Positions 5,554 to 12,791 are shown, counted from the first letter of the stretch. The stretch is DNA of 13,902 nucleotides from Syntrophorhabdaceae bacterium (GCA_026415015.1 JAOAHW010000182.1:1-13902), one strand, 5' to 3'. Notes: generated by a model from the letters alone, not told the origin. Translations and numbers: made by a program.

Positions 5554-6582
5554 ATGGTATTATTTATAGCCATGAGATTGTTATCAATAATAATTTCAGG
5601 GATATTAATTATAGCCCATACTATAACTGGTGCTTTTGCCAGTATCCTCATAGGCGAAGAGGGTATATATACAGTGGAGAAGGGAGACACCTTAGGACTT
5701 ATTGCCTCTAAACTGGGCGTTGAAAAAAAGACCCTGATAAACGATAATCAGCTTGAACCAAAGGTAATATTACAGCCAGGGACAAAGCTCAAAGTGAACA
5801 CAAGAAAGATTGTACCCAAGATAGTCAATGATGGCATAATCATAAATATTCCTGACAGGATGCTCTATTTTTTTAAGGATGGCGTCCTCGATTCATACTA
5901 TCCTCTATGTCTTGGCATGCCTGTAACACAACATGGACTGTATAACATAGAGTGGAAGACGCCTGAGGGTAGGTTTAAGGTAACAGGAAAAGAGAAAGAT
6001 CCTGTATGGCGTGTCCCTAAATCTATTCAACTTGAGATGGAATTAAATAATAAAACAGTAGAGGAGGTAGTTCCTCCTGGTAAGGGCAATCCCCTGGGCA
6101 GATATGCCATAAGGACGTCAATACCTGCCTTTTTAATACACGAGACCATATGGCCAACAAGCATATACAGATATAGCAGTCACGGGTGTGCCAGAATGCT
6201 ACCAAAACACATGGAGATTTTCTACCCTAAAGTGAACAAAGACATAGAGGGAGAAATCATCTACAAACCTGTAAAAATAGCATTTATTGACAACAAAAAG
6301 ATATACCTTGAGGTTCACAGGGATATCTACAGAAAGATTAAAAACTTCGACGATGAGGCATTAAAGGAGATAGAAAGGTCAGGATTGTCAGATAAGATAG
6401 ACTGGGAAAAGGCAAAGAGGGTTATTTCTGAAAAAAAAGGGGTTGCCGAGGACATAACAGATGAGGAAAAGATAAAGATTGCCCTGCAAAGTAAATCTAT
6501 TATAGGAAGGATTTCAAATTACATCAAGACACTCTTCAACAGGGATAAAACAAATAAGATGTATATGCAACAGAGGATGTAA
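5554..6582 (+). CDS. L,D-transpeptidase (YkuD family) with LysM domain
   Basis: 342 residues. Signal peptide or anchor (to about residue 29) is followed by one LysM peptidoglycan-binding repeat (YTVEKGDTLGLIASKLGV to GTKLKV, about 39-80). The YkuD catalytic domain spans about 94-243, with IHETIWPTSI and the active-site motif YSSHGCARM: H196, H210, catalytic Cys212 and Arg214. Family members form 3-3 crosslinks in peptidoglycan or attach proteins to it, in the periplasm. A charged C-terminal tail of about 90 residues (248-342), rich in Lys/Glu, follows the catalytic domain and is not part of it. No ribosome binding site precedes ATG 5554; the in-frame ATG at 5572 (MRLLSIIISG) gives an equally good signal peptide and sits better relative to an extended -10 (TGGTATCTA, 5542-5550). 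It is 2 nt from the next gene, a likely operon. Confidence 0.92.
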   Translation: MVLFIAMRLLSIIISGILIIAHTITGAFASILIGEEGIYTVEKGDTLGLIASKLGVEKKTLINDNQLEPKVILQPGTKLKVNTRKIVPKIVNDGIIINIPDRMLYFFKDGVLDSYYPLCLGMPVTQHGLYNIEWKTPEGRFKVTGKEKDPVWRVPKSIQLEMELNNKTVEEVVPPGKGNPLGRYAIRTSIPAFLIHETIWPTSIYRYSSHGCARMLPKHMEIFYPKVNKDIEGEIIYKPVKIAFIDNKKIYLEVHRDIYRKIKNFDDEALKEIERSGLSDKIDWEKAKRVISEKKGVAEDITDEEKIKIALQSKSIIGRISNYIKTLFNRDKTNKMYMQQRM

Positions 6583-6584
6583 GG

Positions 6585-7607
6585 ATGAATATATCAATAA
6601 TTGGCAAGGCAGGCTCTGGTAAGACAACTATTTTTCATGCACTGAGCAGGACGCCCATAGAGGGCAAGGCAGGTTCTGGAAATGTATCCATAATAGATGT
6701 CCCTGATGAAAGGCTTGAGAATCTCAGCAGGTTTTTTAAGTCAAGGAAGACAGTCCATGCAAGGATAGAACTCACTGATACACCCTCGCTGAACTCTGGA
6801 ATCTTCCAGCAGATAAGGCAGGCCGATGCATTTATCCTTGTTCTACCATTCTTTGAAGATACAGAAAAAGATTTTTTTCAGGGATACAGGTCTGTTATGA
6901 ATGACTTTATCCTCTCGGACATGGCACAGGTGGAACAGCGGCTTGAACGCATAGCAAAACAGGGAGGAAAAAGGGAAAATCCCTTGCTTCAGCAGGAAAA
7001 AGAACTCCTTGATGTATGTTTAAGTCATCTAAATGAAGAGAAACCACTTATGACTTTAAAGGGCATTGAAGAAAAGATGAGGCACATAAGGGGATTTCAG
7101 TTTCTCTCCCAGAAACCCATGATGATACTTGTTAATTGTTCAGAAGAGAGACTATCCTTGGCTGCTGATGTAGAGGATTCACTAAAGAGCATTGTCCATG
7201 AAGGTATACCATGTATTGCAGCATGTGCAAGGCTTGAGGCAGAGTTGAGTCTTATGTCAGATGCTGAACTGGGTGGTTTTATGGCAGAATATGGTATTAA
7301 AGAGTCTATAAGGGGGAGGATCATCAGGCTTGCCTGTGATACCCTTGGCCTCATATCTTTTTTTACAGTAGGTGATGATGAGTGTCGGGCATGGCATTTA
7401 AAAAAAGGAGAGAATGCCCATGAGGCTGCAAGGACAGTACACACAGACTTTTACAATAAATTCATAAGGGCAGAGGTTGTATCGTACGATGACTTCATTA
7501 AATACAATGGCTTTATAGGTTGTAAAAAGGCAGGAGCCTGGAGGCTTGAGGGTAAGACCTATATTGTCAAGGACGGGGATATAATAACCATAAGGGCGGG
7601 GGCTTGA
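6585..7607 (+). CDS. YchF-like (Obg superfamily) P-loop NTPase, divergent paralog
   Basis: 340 residues, slightly shorter than canonical YchF (about 363). The N-terminal G domain has a P-loop GKAGSGKTT (7-15, in place of YchF's GxPNVGKST), a switch II-like TDTPSLNSG (64-72) and an NCSE (184-187) at the place of YchF's NxxE, the motif that favours ATP over GTP. A helical insert lies at about 95-175. The C-terminal DUF933/TGS domain is well preserved (257-338): FFTVGDDECRAW, HTDFYNKFIRAEVVSYDDFI, AWRLEGKTYIVKDGD. YchF binds ribosomes and hydrolyses ATP; whether this divergent copy does so is unknown. AGAGG 8 nt upstream supports the start, and the preceding transpeptidase stop lies 2 nt away, so the two are probably cotranscribed. 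Residues 27-32 repeat the P-loop core (GKAGSG). Confidence 0.88.
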   Translation: MNISIIGKAGSGKTTIFHALSRTPIEGKAGSGNVSIIDVPDERLENLSRFFKSRKTVHARIELTDTPSLNSGIFQQIRQADAFILVLPFFEDTEKDFFQGYRSVMNDFILSDMAQVEQRLERIAKQGGKRENPLLQQEKELLDVCLSHLNEEKPLMTLKGIEEKMRHIRGFQFLSQKPMMILVNCSEERLSLAADVEDSLKSIVHEGIPCIAACARLEAELSLMSDAELGGFMAEYGIKESIRGRIIRLACDTLGLISFFTVGDDECRAWHLKKGENAHEAARTVHTDFYNKFIRAEVVSYDDFIKYNGFIGCKKAGAWRLEGKTYIVKDGDIITIRAGA

Positions 7608-7613
7608 TAATCC

Positions 7614-7643
7614 TTGACAATGGAAAAATCTACATGCTAATCA
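7614..7643 (+). promoter_or_regulatory. weak promoter candidate before the symporter pair
   Basis: A perfect TTGACA (7614-7619), then 18 bp, then TAATCA (7638-7643) preceded by TG at -1 extended position (TGCTAATCA). The -10 match is poor. Transcription would start within a few bases of the ATG at 7653, which lacks a clear ribosome binding site. Confidence 0.25.
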
Positions 7644-7652
7644 AATAAGACA

Positions 7653-7835
7653 ATGCTTGGCTTTCCTGATATCTGGATCTTTTTAGGTTATATCCTTACA
7701 CCTATCTCTACAATCATATGTCTCATATACGGTTTTGTAAACTGGAAAAAAGGCATAGATGAAAAGGATGGTGACTACAGGGAAGAAATAAGATGGGAAA
7801 GAGAGGAGATAGAGCTTATAGAAAAGCTGCCATAA
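7653..7835 (+). CDS. symporter small accessory protein
   Basis: 60 residues. One hydrophobic helix pair or hairpin (IWIFLGYILTPISTIICLIYGFVNW, about 7-31) is followed by a charged cytoplasmic tail (KKGIDEKDGDYREEIRWEREEIELIEKLP). The small size, the PISTIICLIYGFVNWKKG pattern and the position 3 nt before a sodium:solute symporter match the small accessory proteins that accompany SSS-family symporters. They probably help assembly or regulation of the transporter; this is inferred. It lacks a strong ribosome binding site (only AAG near -8). Translation of the symporter is probably coupled to it. Confidence 0.8.
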   Translation: MLGFPDIWIFLGYILTPISTIICLIYGFVNWKKGIDEKDGDYREEIRWEREEIELIEKLP

Positions 7836-7838
7836 AAG

Positions 7839-9419
7839 ATGCTATACCTCATAGTCTTTACAATTGTATACCTTACCATAATAATATACCTGAGTTATCT
7901 CGGTTATAAAAAGACAACCACAGTCTCTGATTATCTCCTGGCCGGTAGGCAGGTGAACCCCATTATAATGTCTTTGAGCTACGGCTCTACTTATATTAGC
8001 ACCTCGGCAATCATTGGTTTTGGAGGGATAAGCGCCCTCTATGGATTCAGTATGTCATGGCTTGCTTCTTTGAATATCATCATCGGTGTATTGATCGCCT
8101 TTGTTGTCTTTGGCAAGAGGACGAGGAAGATGGGTAAGGCATTAGATGCCCATACCTTTCCTGAACTCCTTGGCAGGAGGTATAATTCTAGATTCATACA
8201 GGGATTTTCAGGCTTTGTCATACTTTTTTTTATGCCTGTCTATACCGCTGCCATACTTATAGGTATCTCCCGTTTTATTGAGGTCTATCTTAAAGTACCC
8301 TTTGCCACAGCACTCCTTGTATTCCTCCTCATTAATGCCTGTTATGTTATATGGGGTGGTTTAAAGGGTGTCCTATATACATCTGCATTCCAGGGTATAA
8401 TAATGATTGTGGTAATGATCATTATAGGTGCCACAACCTATATGTTGGCAGGGGGGATTGTCGAGGGGCATAAGGGTCTGACATCCATGACATCTTATAT
8501 ACCTCAGGACCTTTTATCTGGAGGTCATAATGGTTTTACATCATTTCCCCGTGCAGGTTCACCTGTATGGTGGTCTGTAATAACTACAATGATAATGGGT
8601 GTAGGTATAGGTGTACTGGGCCAACCTCAGCTAAATGTCAGGTTCATGACCCTTAAATCAGACAGGGAGCTAAACAGGTCAATCCCCTTTACAGCTATCT
8701 ATATACTCTTTACAACAGGCATAGCATTTGCTGTCGGTGCCCTAACCAATGTAATCTTTTATAAGAGTACAGGCAAGCTCGCAATAGAATCTGTATCTGG
8801 AAATGTGGACAAGATAATACCTCTTTATATAGACATGTTTTATCCCCAGTGGTTTGTGGCTATATTTCTTGTAACCCTCATGTCTGCTGCCATGAGTGCC
8901 AATAGTGCCCAGTTCCTTGCCCTGGGTGCATCACTGAGCAGGGATATATTTGAACAGGCACTCCTCAAGGGTAAATCAGTGGCTGAGACTACTATTGTAA
9001 CAAGGATAGGTATAGTCTTCAGTATCTTTGCAACATTAATATTGGGACTTTTAATGCCTGAGGGTATTGTGGCAGTGGCAACAGCATTTTTCTTTAGCCT
9101 GTGCGGTGCCACATTCATCCCGGCATATCTTTTTGGTTTGTATTCGAGGAGGGGGACAAAGACAGCTGCTAAGGCAAGCATCTTATGTGGTTTTTTTTCA
9201 TCCCTCATATGGATGTTTTTCTTTCATGAAAATGAGTCAAGGGCTATAGGTATTTGCCGTTTCTTCTTTGGTCAAGACTCGCTTGTGAGTCATCCCTTTA
9301 ATGTAATTGACCCACAGGTTATTGCCCTACCCATTTCATTCATTATCTTTGTCGTTGTCTCATATTTAACAGAGCCTGTAGGCCAGGATGTCATCAAAAG
9401 AGCATTTAGGCATATCTAA
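7839..9419 (+). CDS. sodium:solute symporter (SSS family)
   Basis: 526 residues with about 13 transmembrane helices in an inner-membrane transporter of the SSS family (TC 2.A.21), which couples sodium entry to uptake of sugars, amino acids or organic acids. Family marks: the SDYLLAGRQVNPIIMSLSYGSTYISTSAIIGFGG stretch around residues 30-64 spans the early helices, KGVLYTSAFQGIIM (about 180-193) follows the WGGLKG turn, and TLMSAAMSANSAQFLALGASLSRDIF (about 345-370) is the helix with conserved small and Ser residues that form the second sodium site. Substrate cannot be read from the sequence; monocarboxylate, proline or related compounds are all possible. It is paired with the small accessory gene directly upstream (stop to start 3 nt), so both are probably one unit. 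A terminator-like hairpin follows. Confidence 0.94.
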   Translation: MLYLIVFTIVYLTIIIYLSYLGYKKTTTVSDYLLAGRQVNPIIMSLSYGSTYISTSAIIGFGGISALYGFSMSWLASLNIIIGVLIAFVVFGKRTRKMGKALDAHTFPELLGRRYNSRFIQGFSGFVILFFMPVYTAAILIGISRFIEVYLKVPFATALLVFLLINACYVIWGGLKGVLYTSAFQGIIMIVVMIIIGATTYMLAGGIVEGHKGLTSMTSYIPQDLLSGGHNGFTSFPRAGSPVWWSVITTMIMGVGIGVLGQPQLNVRFMTLKSDRELNRSIPFTAIYILFTTGIAFAVGALTNVIFYKSTGKLAIESVSGNVDKIIPLYIDMFYPQWFVAIFLVTLMSAAMSANSAQFLALGASLSRDIFEQALLKGKSVAETTIVTRIGIVFSIFATLILGLLMPEGIVAVATAFFFSLCGATFIPAYLFGLYSRRGTKTAAKASILCGFFSSLIWMFFFHENESRAIGICRFFFGQDSLVSHPFNVIDPQVIALPISFIIFVVVSYLTEPVGQDVIKRAFRHI

Positions 9420-9462
9420 GTTTTTTAATGCCTTTGACATCAGTTGGTTTCTTCCTTACTTC

Positions 9463-9500
9463 AAGACCTTTTGAACTTGTAAAGGTCTTACTAAGTTTTT
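9463..9500 (+). terminator. intrinsic terminator after the symporter gene
   Basis: AAGACCTTT (9463-9471) and AAAGGTCTT (9481-9489) form a perfect 9-bp stem around a 9-nt loop, followed after 6 nt by TTTTT (9496-9500). It lies between convergent genes and suits the rightward symporter. The minus-strand side has no T tract. Confidence 0.6.
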
Positions 9501-9542
9501 AAAAATGAAGGCAATTAAATCAGTCTTTGGTTCTTCTGCCAT

Positions 9543-11051
9543 TTACGCATAGGGGTCGCATGATTTTATATACGAGACGAGTTCTTTACCAAAGTCTGTA
9601 TATATCATCAACTTATCATAGTTAAAGGCCACATTATTTAAGTATTGAAGTATAAGGGAATCTCCATGAGCTGTCTGTGGCATAATACCTGAGAAGAAAT
9701 AATCCATCTTTTCTAACTCTGGGGCTATAAAATATGTCATAGGGTCTTCAAGACTTAAAAACAGAGTAATAGAGGACATCTGCTTTATACACAGGTCTTT
9801 TGTGAGAGTTTTTATCTCCCTGATTATATTAGACCCAAAATTGTTTATAAATATCTCTGCACTGCCCTCAGAGGCATGGATTGTTGTTTCTATGTTTGAC
9901 CTTTCATTTGTAAAAACTGGCTCTGATATTTCAGGTATCATATAGTTATTCTTCACATTCATCCAACTGTATATTTTTTTTATCATCGCCATGTGTTTTT
10001 CTGGGGGATATAGGTTAAGGCTTGGTGGTGGCTCCATGTATTTAAAGCTCAGTGAAACACTAATCCTTTGGGATGTATCGCCATCTATTCCCTTGAATAT
10101 CCAGGTTGCAGGGCTTGTGGCTAATTCGATACCACAGTCCACAAGACCAAATTTGTACATGGTCTTCTGGGTAAAGATGTGGTTTGTTACTGCATAGGCA
10201 TATACACCTTTTAGTATGTTTGGTTTTTTTATCTGGAATAAAAAATCTATAAGTCTATTCATACAACCTTGACCCCTGTATTCAGGGTTGACAAAGATAA
10301 AGTTTAATTCAGCAATCTGTGCACCAAGATATGGATACACAAGGGCTGCATGCCCCATAAATCCCTTTTCCTTTGAAACTGCCACAGCAGATATCATCTG
10401 TCCTGTTTTGTTTAATTCCACTATCTGTTCAGGATAGTAGATATTGTCATCGAAAAATGTATAGCCATGAGACTTATAGGCACCCCTTGAGATCTCAATT
10501 GCCTCTTCAGGCTCCATAAGCCGGACTTCATATTCAATCTTTCCCGTTGTAATCTGTTGAGGCTTTTCATGTGGTTTTATTTCTGGTTTTAACTCTGCCT
10601 CTGTTAAGCTCTCTCTTATATTTCTGCTTTTTAGATATTTTACAAGGTGGGTCTCTTTGCCTTGTGGTCCGAGGTTGCGAAATAATACCTCATCCATGAC
10701 CTCTTTTGTAAGGTATGTTCCAAGCCCTGATGAAGATATATCGTCAATCTCTTCTGCAAGTGAAAAATGTGGAAGTCTATTAGGGTCGAATGGTATACCC
10801 TTTTCTTTGAATATTATTCTGATACCCTTTGGTATATGTTCGCAGATAATTTCAAATGTATTATCCTCATCGTCCTCAAAGGCATGTTTTATTATGTTAG
10901 TATAGGTTTCTTCGAGTCCAAGCTCTATTTTATAGATGTCTTCATCATCAAAGCCTATTTTCTTTGCTATTTCTCTTATGCAAACCTGTACAATTGGGAG
11001 GTAATAGATATCATTAGTCAAGGTTATTTTGAATACATCGCTTTTTTTCAT
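9543..11051 (-). CDS. anti-sigma-type HATPase fused to GNAT acetyltransferase
   Basis: 502 residues in three parts. Residues 1-140 are an RsbW/SpoIIAB-type ATPase domain: N-box KIELGLEETYTNIIKHAF (41-58), a G1-like box FKEKGIPFDP (81-90) with Glu where most members have Asp, and a G2 box SSSGLGTYLTKEVMDEV (106-122). Residues about 172-320 are a GNAT acetyltransferase: LMEPEEAIEISRGAYKSHGYTF, the strand IAELNFIFVNPEYRGQGCMNRL (246-267) holding the acetyl-CoA pyrophosphate loop RGQGC, then AYAVTNHIFTQKTMYKFG. The last 180 or so residues have no family I recognise. A linker rich in Glu/Pro/Lys (about 148-170) separates the first two. Fusions of this type occur in deltaproteobacteria and may link partner-switching regulation to acetylation; the partner anti-anti-sigma factor is not here. 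AGGAG 9 nt upstream supports the start. Confidence 0.88.
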   Translation of the reverse strand: MKKSDVFKITLTNDIYYLPIVQVCIREIAKKIGFDDEDIYKIELGLEETYTNIIKHAFEDDEDNTFEIICEHIPKGIRIIFKEKGIPFDPNRLPHFSLAEEIDDISSSGLGTYLTKEVMDEVLFRNLGPQGKETHLVKYLKSRNIRESLTEAELKPEIKPHEKPQQITTGKIEYEVRLMEPEEAIEISRGAYKSHGYTFFDDNIYYPEQIVELNKTGQMISAVAVSKEKGFMGHAALVYPYLGAQIAELNFIFVNPEYRGQGCMNRLIDFLFQIKKPNILKGVYAYAVTNHIFTQKTMYKFGLVDCGIELATSPATWIFKGIDGDTSQRISVSLSFKYMEPPPSLNLYPPEKHMAMIKKIYSWMNVKNNYMIPEISEPVFTNERSNIETTIHASEGSAEIFINNFGSNIIREIKTLTKDLCIKQMSSITLFLSLEDPMTYFIAPELEKMDYFFSGIMPQTAHGDSLILQYLNNVAFNYDKLMIYTDFGKELVSYIKSCDPYA

Positions 11052-11211
11052 TTATAATAGCTCCTTTATATTTTTTGACCGCCTTTACAGCGTTTCAGGC
11101 TTGTTTTTGATTCTAATATTTTATCTTGTATGAAACCAATAGAATCTAATTTATTCTTGGGTATTTTTTCAAGTCTGGAAATTAAAGGCATTCAAAATAT
11201 AAAATTTTGCA

Positions 11212-11261
11212 TTAAAAATACTTTTTTTAAACCCCCCATGATCCACAATGAGTATTTTTAA
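11212..11261. repeat. perfect 11-bp inverted repeat with 28-nt loop
   Basis: TTAAAAATACT (11212-11222) and AGTATTTTTAA (11251-11261) are exact reverse complements. The loop contains a C run (ACCCCCC). The left arm is directly followed by TTTTTT, and the right arm is A/T rich. It may be an operator or an RNA hairpin; no role is known. Confidence 0.45.
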
Positions 11262-11405
11262 AGAAATGTGTAACTATTTATATCTGTGTGAATAGTATTT
11301 TGGCTTCTTTGTTTTCGATTGTCAATAAATTTTTTTATAAACTCCAGGTGCATGTTTACTGTTTCATTTTTAATAGAATTACTAAGATAATAAAGGATAA
11401 ATTTT

Positions 11406-11425
11406 AAAACCTTCAGCAGGGTTTT
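11406..11425 (-). terminator. weak hairpin after the LapA-domain gene
   Basis: AAAACC (11406-11411) pairs with GGTTTT (11420-11425) around an 8-nt loop, about 50 nt past the leftward gene's stop at 11475. The only T run is within the stem, so termination would be weak. Confidence 0.3.
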
Positions 11426-11474
11426 GAGATAAACAATAGGGCATCAAGGTAGTGCCACAGGGTCGGGTCCTTTT

Positions 11475-11690
11475 TCAAGCCCCTTGTTGTTCAGCTGATT
11501 TTTTCACCTTGAGCCATAGGAAGAAGAATAGGGCTATTATTACCCCTGATAGGGCAGATAGAAAGATTATTAAGGCAAGGGATGCCTCAAAACGCCAGAA
11601 TAAAAAGGTTATGCCCACCACCATCGAGTTTTGTATAGAGAATATTGTGACAAGTAAAATGGCGATTATAAAGACAATAAATGTTGCCAT
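11475..11690 (-). CDS. LapA-domain (DUF1049) membrane protein
   Basis: 71 residues with two transmembrane helices (about 3-20 and 38-60). The short loop between them has the family marks IQNSMVVGITFLFWRFEASLALIIFLSALSGVI: the QN after the first helix, the FLFW strand and the small-residue second helix. In E. coli the LapA/YciS protein works with LapB to tune lipopolysaccharide synthesis by controlling LpxC turnover; this copy lacks LapB next to it, so the function here is inferred only from the domain. AGGAGGGG before the ATG on the minus strand is a strong ribosome binding site. It is divergent from the TonB-like gene, with 85 bp between them. Confidence 0.87.
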   Translation of the reverse strand: MATFIVFIIAILLVTIFSIQNSMVVGITFLFWRFEASLALIIFLSALSGVIIALFFFLWLKVKKSAEQQGA

Positions 11691-11741
11691 AACCCCTCCT
11701 TTTCAATTAAAATCCTTCTAATGGTCTCGCTTCACAATACT

Positions 11742-11768
11742 TTGACAAAATAATCAAGGTGTTATAAA
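11742..11768 (+). promoter_or_regulatory. promoter candidate for the TonB-like gene
   Basis: TTGACA (11742-11747) with TATAAA (11763-11768) at a short 15-bp spacing, or TAAATT (11765-11770) at 17 bp. Either places the transcription start at about 11775-11777, essentially on the ATG at 11776. The ATG lacks a near ribosome binding site (nearest AGGTG is 14 nt away), so the mRNA could be leaderless. Confidence 0.4.
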
Positions 11769-11775
11769 TTACAGT

Positions 11776-12540
11776 ATGGAGTGGCCAAAATATTTTTTTC
11801 TATCTGTGGCAGCCCATCTTGCTATTATAACCTTTGTATTATCTATTTCTTTTAAAACCCCTAAAGTCATGGAGACCATCTCTGTGGATTTTACCATAGT
11901 GAACAGTGATTATGGAACAAATAAAAAAGGTATAGGCAGGGGTACGGGTGGTCAGACAGGAGATAGAGGCCAGAAGGAAAGCTTTAATAGGGGAAATGAA
12001 AGAAAAATAGACCAAGGCCAGGATAAAACACAGGATAACAGTAAAATTAATACAGCATCAGATAAGAGAGATACCATATCCCTTAACCCTGTGAAAGGTG
12101 AAAGGGATGATTTTTTAGAAGAAGATTATCCGCATATTAGGGTAGCTAAGGCAGGATCTGGTTACTCAGGCATTAGCTCTGGGTCTTTAACAGGTGGTTC
12201 AGGTGGATCTGGTTATGGTAGGGGTACTGGCGGAGGAGGAGGCTCTGGTGCAGGCCAGGGAGGAGGGATCAATCTTGAGGACTATAACTATGTGAGGGAT
12301 GCTGTTATGAAGAATATTACCTACCCAGAAAAGGCAAGAAGGATGGGCATTGAGGGTAGGGTGATTATATCATTTGTTATAAATGAGGCAGGCTTTATTA
12401 ACGATATTAAGATACTGAAGAGTTCAGGTTATACACTTCTCGATGAGGCTGTTAAGGATGCCATCTTAAAGGTCTATCAATTTAGAAAAAAACCACAGAG
12501 ACTTTTTGTTCAGCTCCCCGTAGAATTCAGGCTCAGATAA
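11776..12540 (+). CDS. TonB-family energy transducer
   Basis: 254 residues. A single N-terminal helix (about 6-26, YFFLSVAAHLAIITFVLSI) has Ser10 and His14 spaced as the Ser16/His20 pair of E. coli TonB, which contacts ExbB-ExbD. The middle (about 43-165) is a polar then Gly/Ser-rich linker (SGSLTGGSGGSGYGRGTGGG), unlike the Pro-rich spacer of classic TonB. The C-terminal domain (about 166-254) is typical: VMKNITYPEKARRMGIEGRVIISFVINEAGFINDIKILKSSGYTLLDEAVKDAILKV, ending in a strand that would pair with outer-membrane TonB boxes. It would carry proton-motive energy to an outer-membrane receptor or act in envelope traffic. No ExbB, ExbD or receptor is in the window. Its stop lies 2 nt from the end of the opposing small gene. 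Confidence 0.9.
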   Translation: MEWPKYFFLSVAAHLAIITFVLSISFKTPKVMETISVDFTIVNSDYGTNKKGIGRGTGGQTGDRGQKESFNRGNERKIDQGQDKTQDNSKINTASDKRDTISLNPVKGERDDFLEEDYPHIRVAKAGSGYSGISSGSLTGGSGGSGYGRGTGGGGGSGAGQGGGINLEDYNYVRDAVMKNITYPEKARRMGIEGRVIISFVINEAGFINDIKILKSSGYTLLDEAVKDAILKVYQFRKKPQRLFVQLPVEFRLR

Positions 12541-12542
12541 TG

Positions 12543-12791
12543 TTATTCTTCTTCTTCTTTCTTAATTATAACTGTAATACCAGCATACACAATAATTACA
12601 CCAATAGCCAAAATAAACCTATAGGGAATGCCTATGGTCTTACCAAACAAATTTATTACTATTTTTATGTTTAATAGATTTTTTATAAAACCTGCACCTT
12701 CCATGTAACCTGATGTGAAAAACAAAAATACAATAGGCAAAAGCACACCTATTAATATGAGTATTATAGCCTTTTTCTTTTTCTGGTCCAT
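12543..12791 (-). CDS. small two-helix membrane protein, unknown
   Basis: 82 residues, not recognised. A Lys-rich start (MDQKKKK), a first helix AIILILIGVLLPIVFLFF (8-25), a loop with GYMEGAGFIKNLLNIKIV, a second helix IPYRFILAIGVIIVYAGITVII (about 55-76) and a charged KKEEEE tail. The arrangement fits a small inner-membrane protein with both ends in the cytoplasm. The frame is supported by its regular hydrophobic/charged pattern and by its end abutting the TonB gene's stop convergently. No ribosome binding site is visible before the ATG, so the start is uncertain. No function can be inferred. Confidence 0.65.
   Translation of the reverse strand: MDQKKKKAIILILIGVLLPIVFLFFTSGYMEGAGFIKNLLNIKIVINLFGKTIGIPYRFILAIGVIIVYAGITVIIKKEEEE

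Larger units (their letters stand above)
11052..11474. other. 423-bp AT-rich noncoding region
   Basis: Between two leftward genes, with no gene on either strand that I can support. It holds several inverted repeats: GATTCTA/TAGAATC (11109-11115 with 11140-11146), CAAAAT/ATTTTG (11193-11198 with 11204-11209), the long-loop repeat listed separately, and ACTATT/AATAGT near 11273-11296. A weak minus-strand promoter TTGGTT-17-TTAGAA (11111-11139) could serve the ATPase-GNAT gene. Such a gap is unusual here, where most spacers are under 150 bp, and it could hide a small RNA. Confidence 0.4.

Noticed and set aside
7605..7607. TGA at the end of the YchF-like gene as a Sec codon
   Set aside because: It is followed directly by an in-frame TAA, and the protein ends where the family ends.
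8840..9208. 122-codon minus-strand open frame inside the symporter gene
   Set aside because: It is the shadow of a conserved transporter helix region; composition follows the opposite strand's codons.
11384..11477. Read-through of the LapA-domain gene's TGA stop as selenocysteine
   Set aside because: The frame stays open for about 30 codons, but the protein is already full length for its family and the extension matches nothing.
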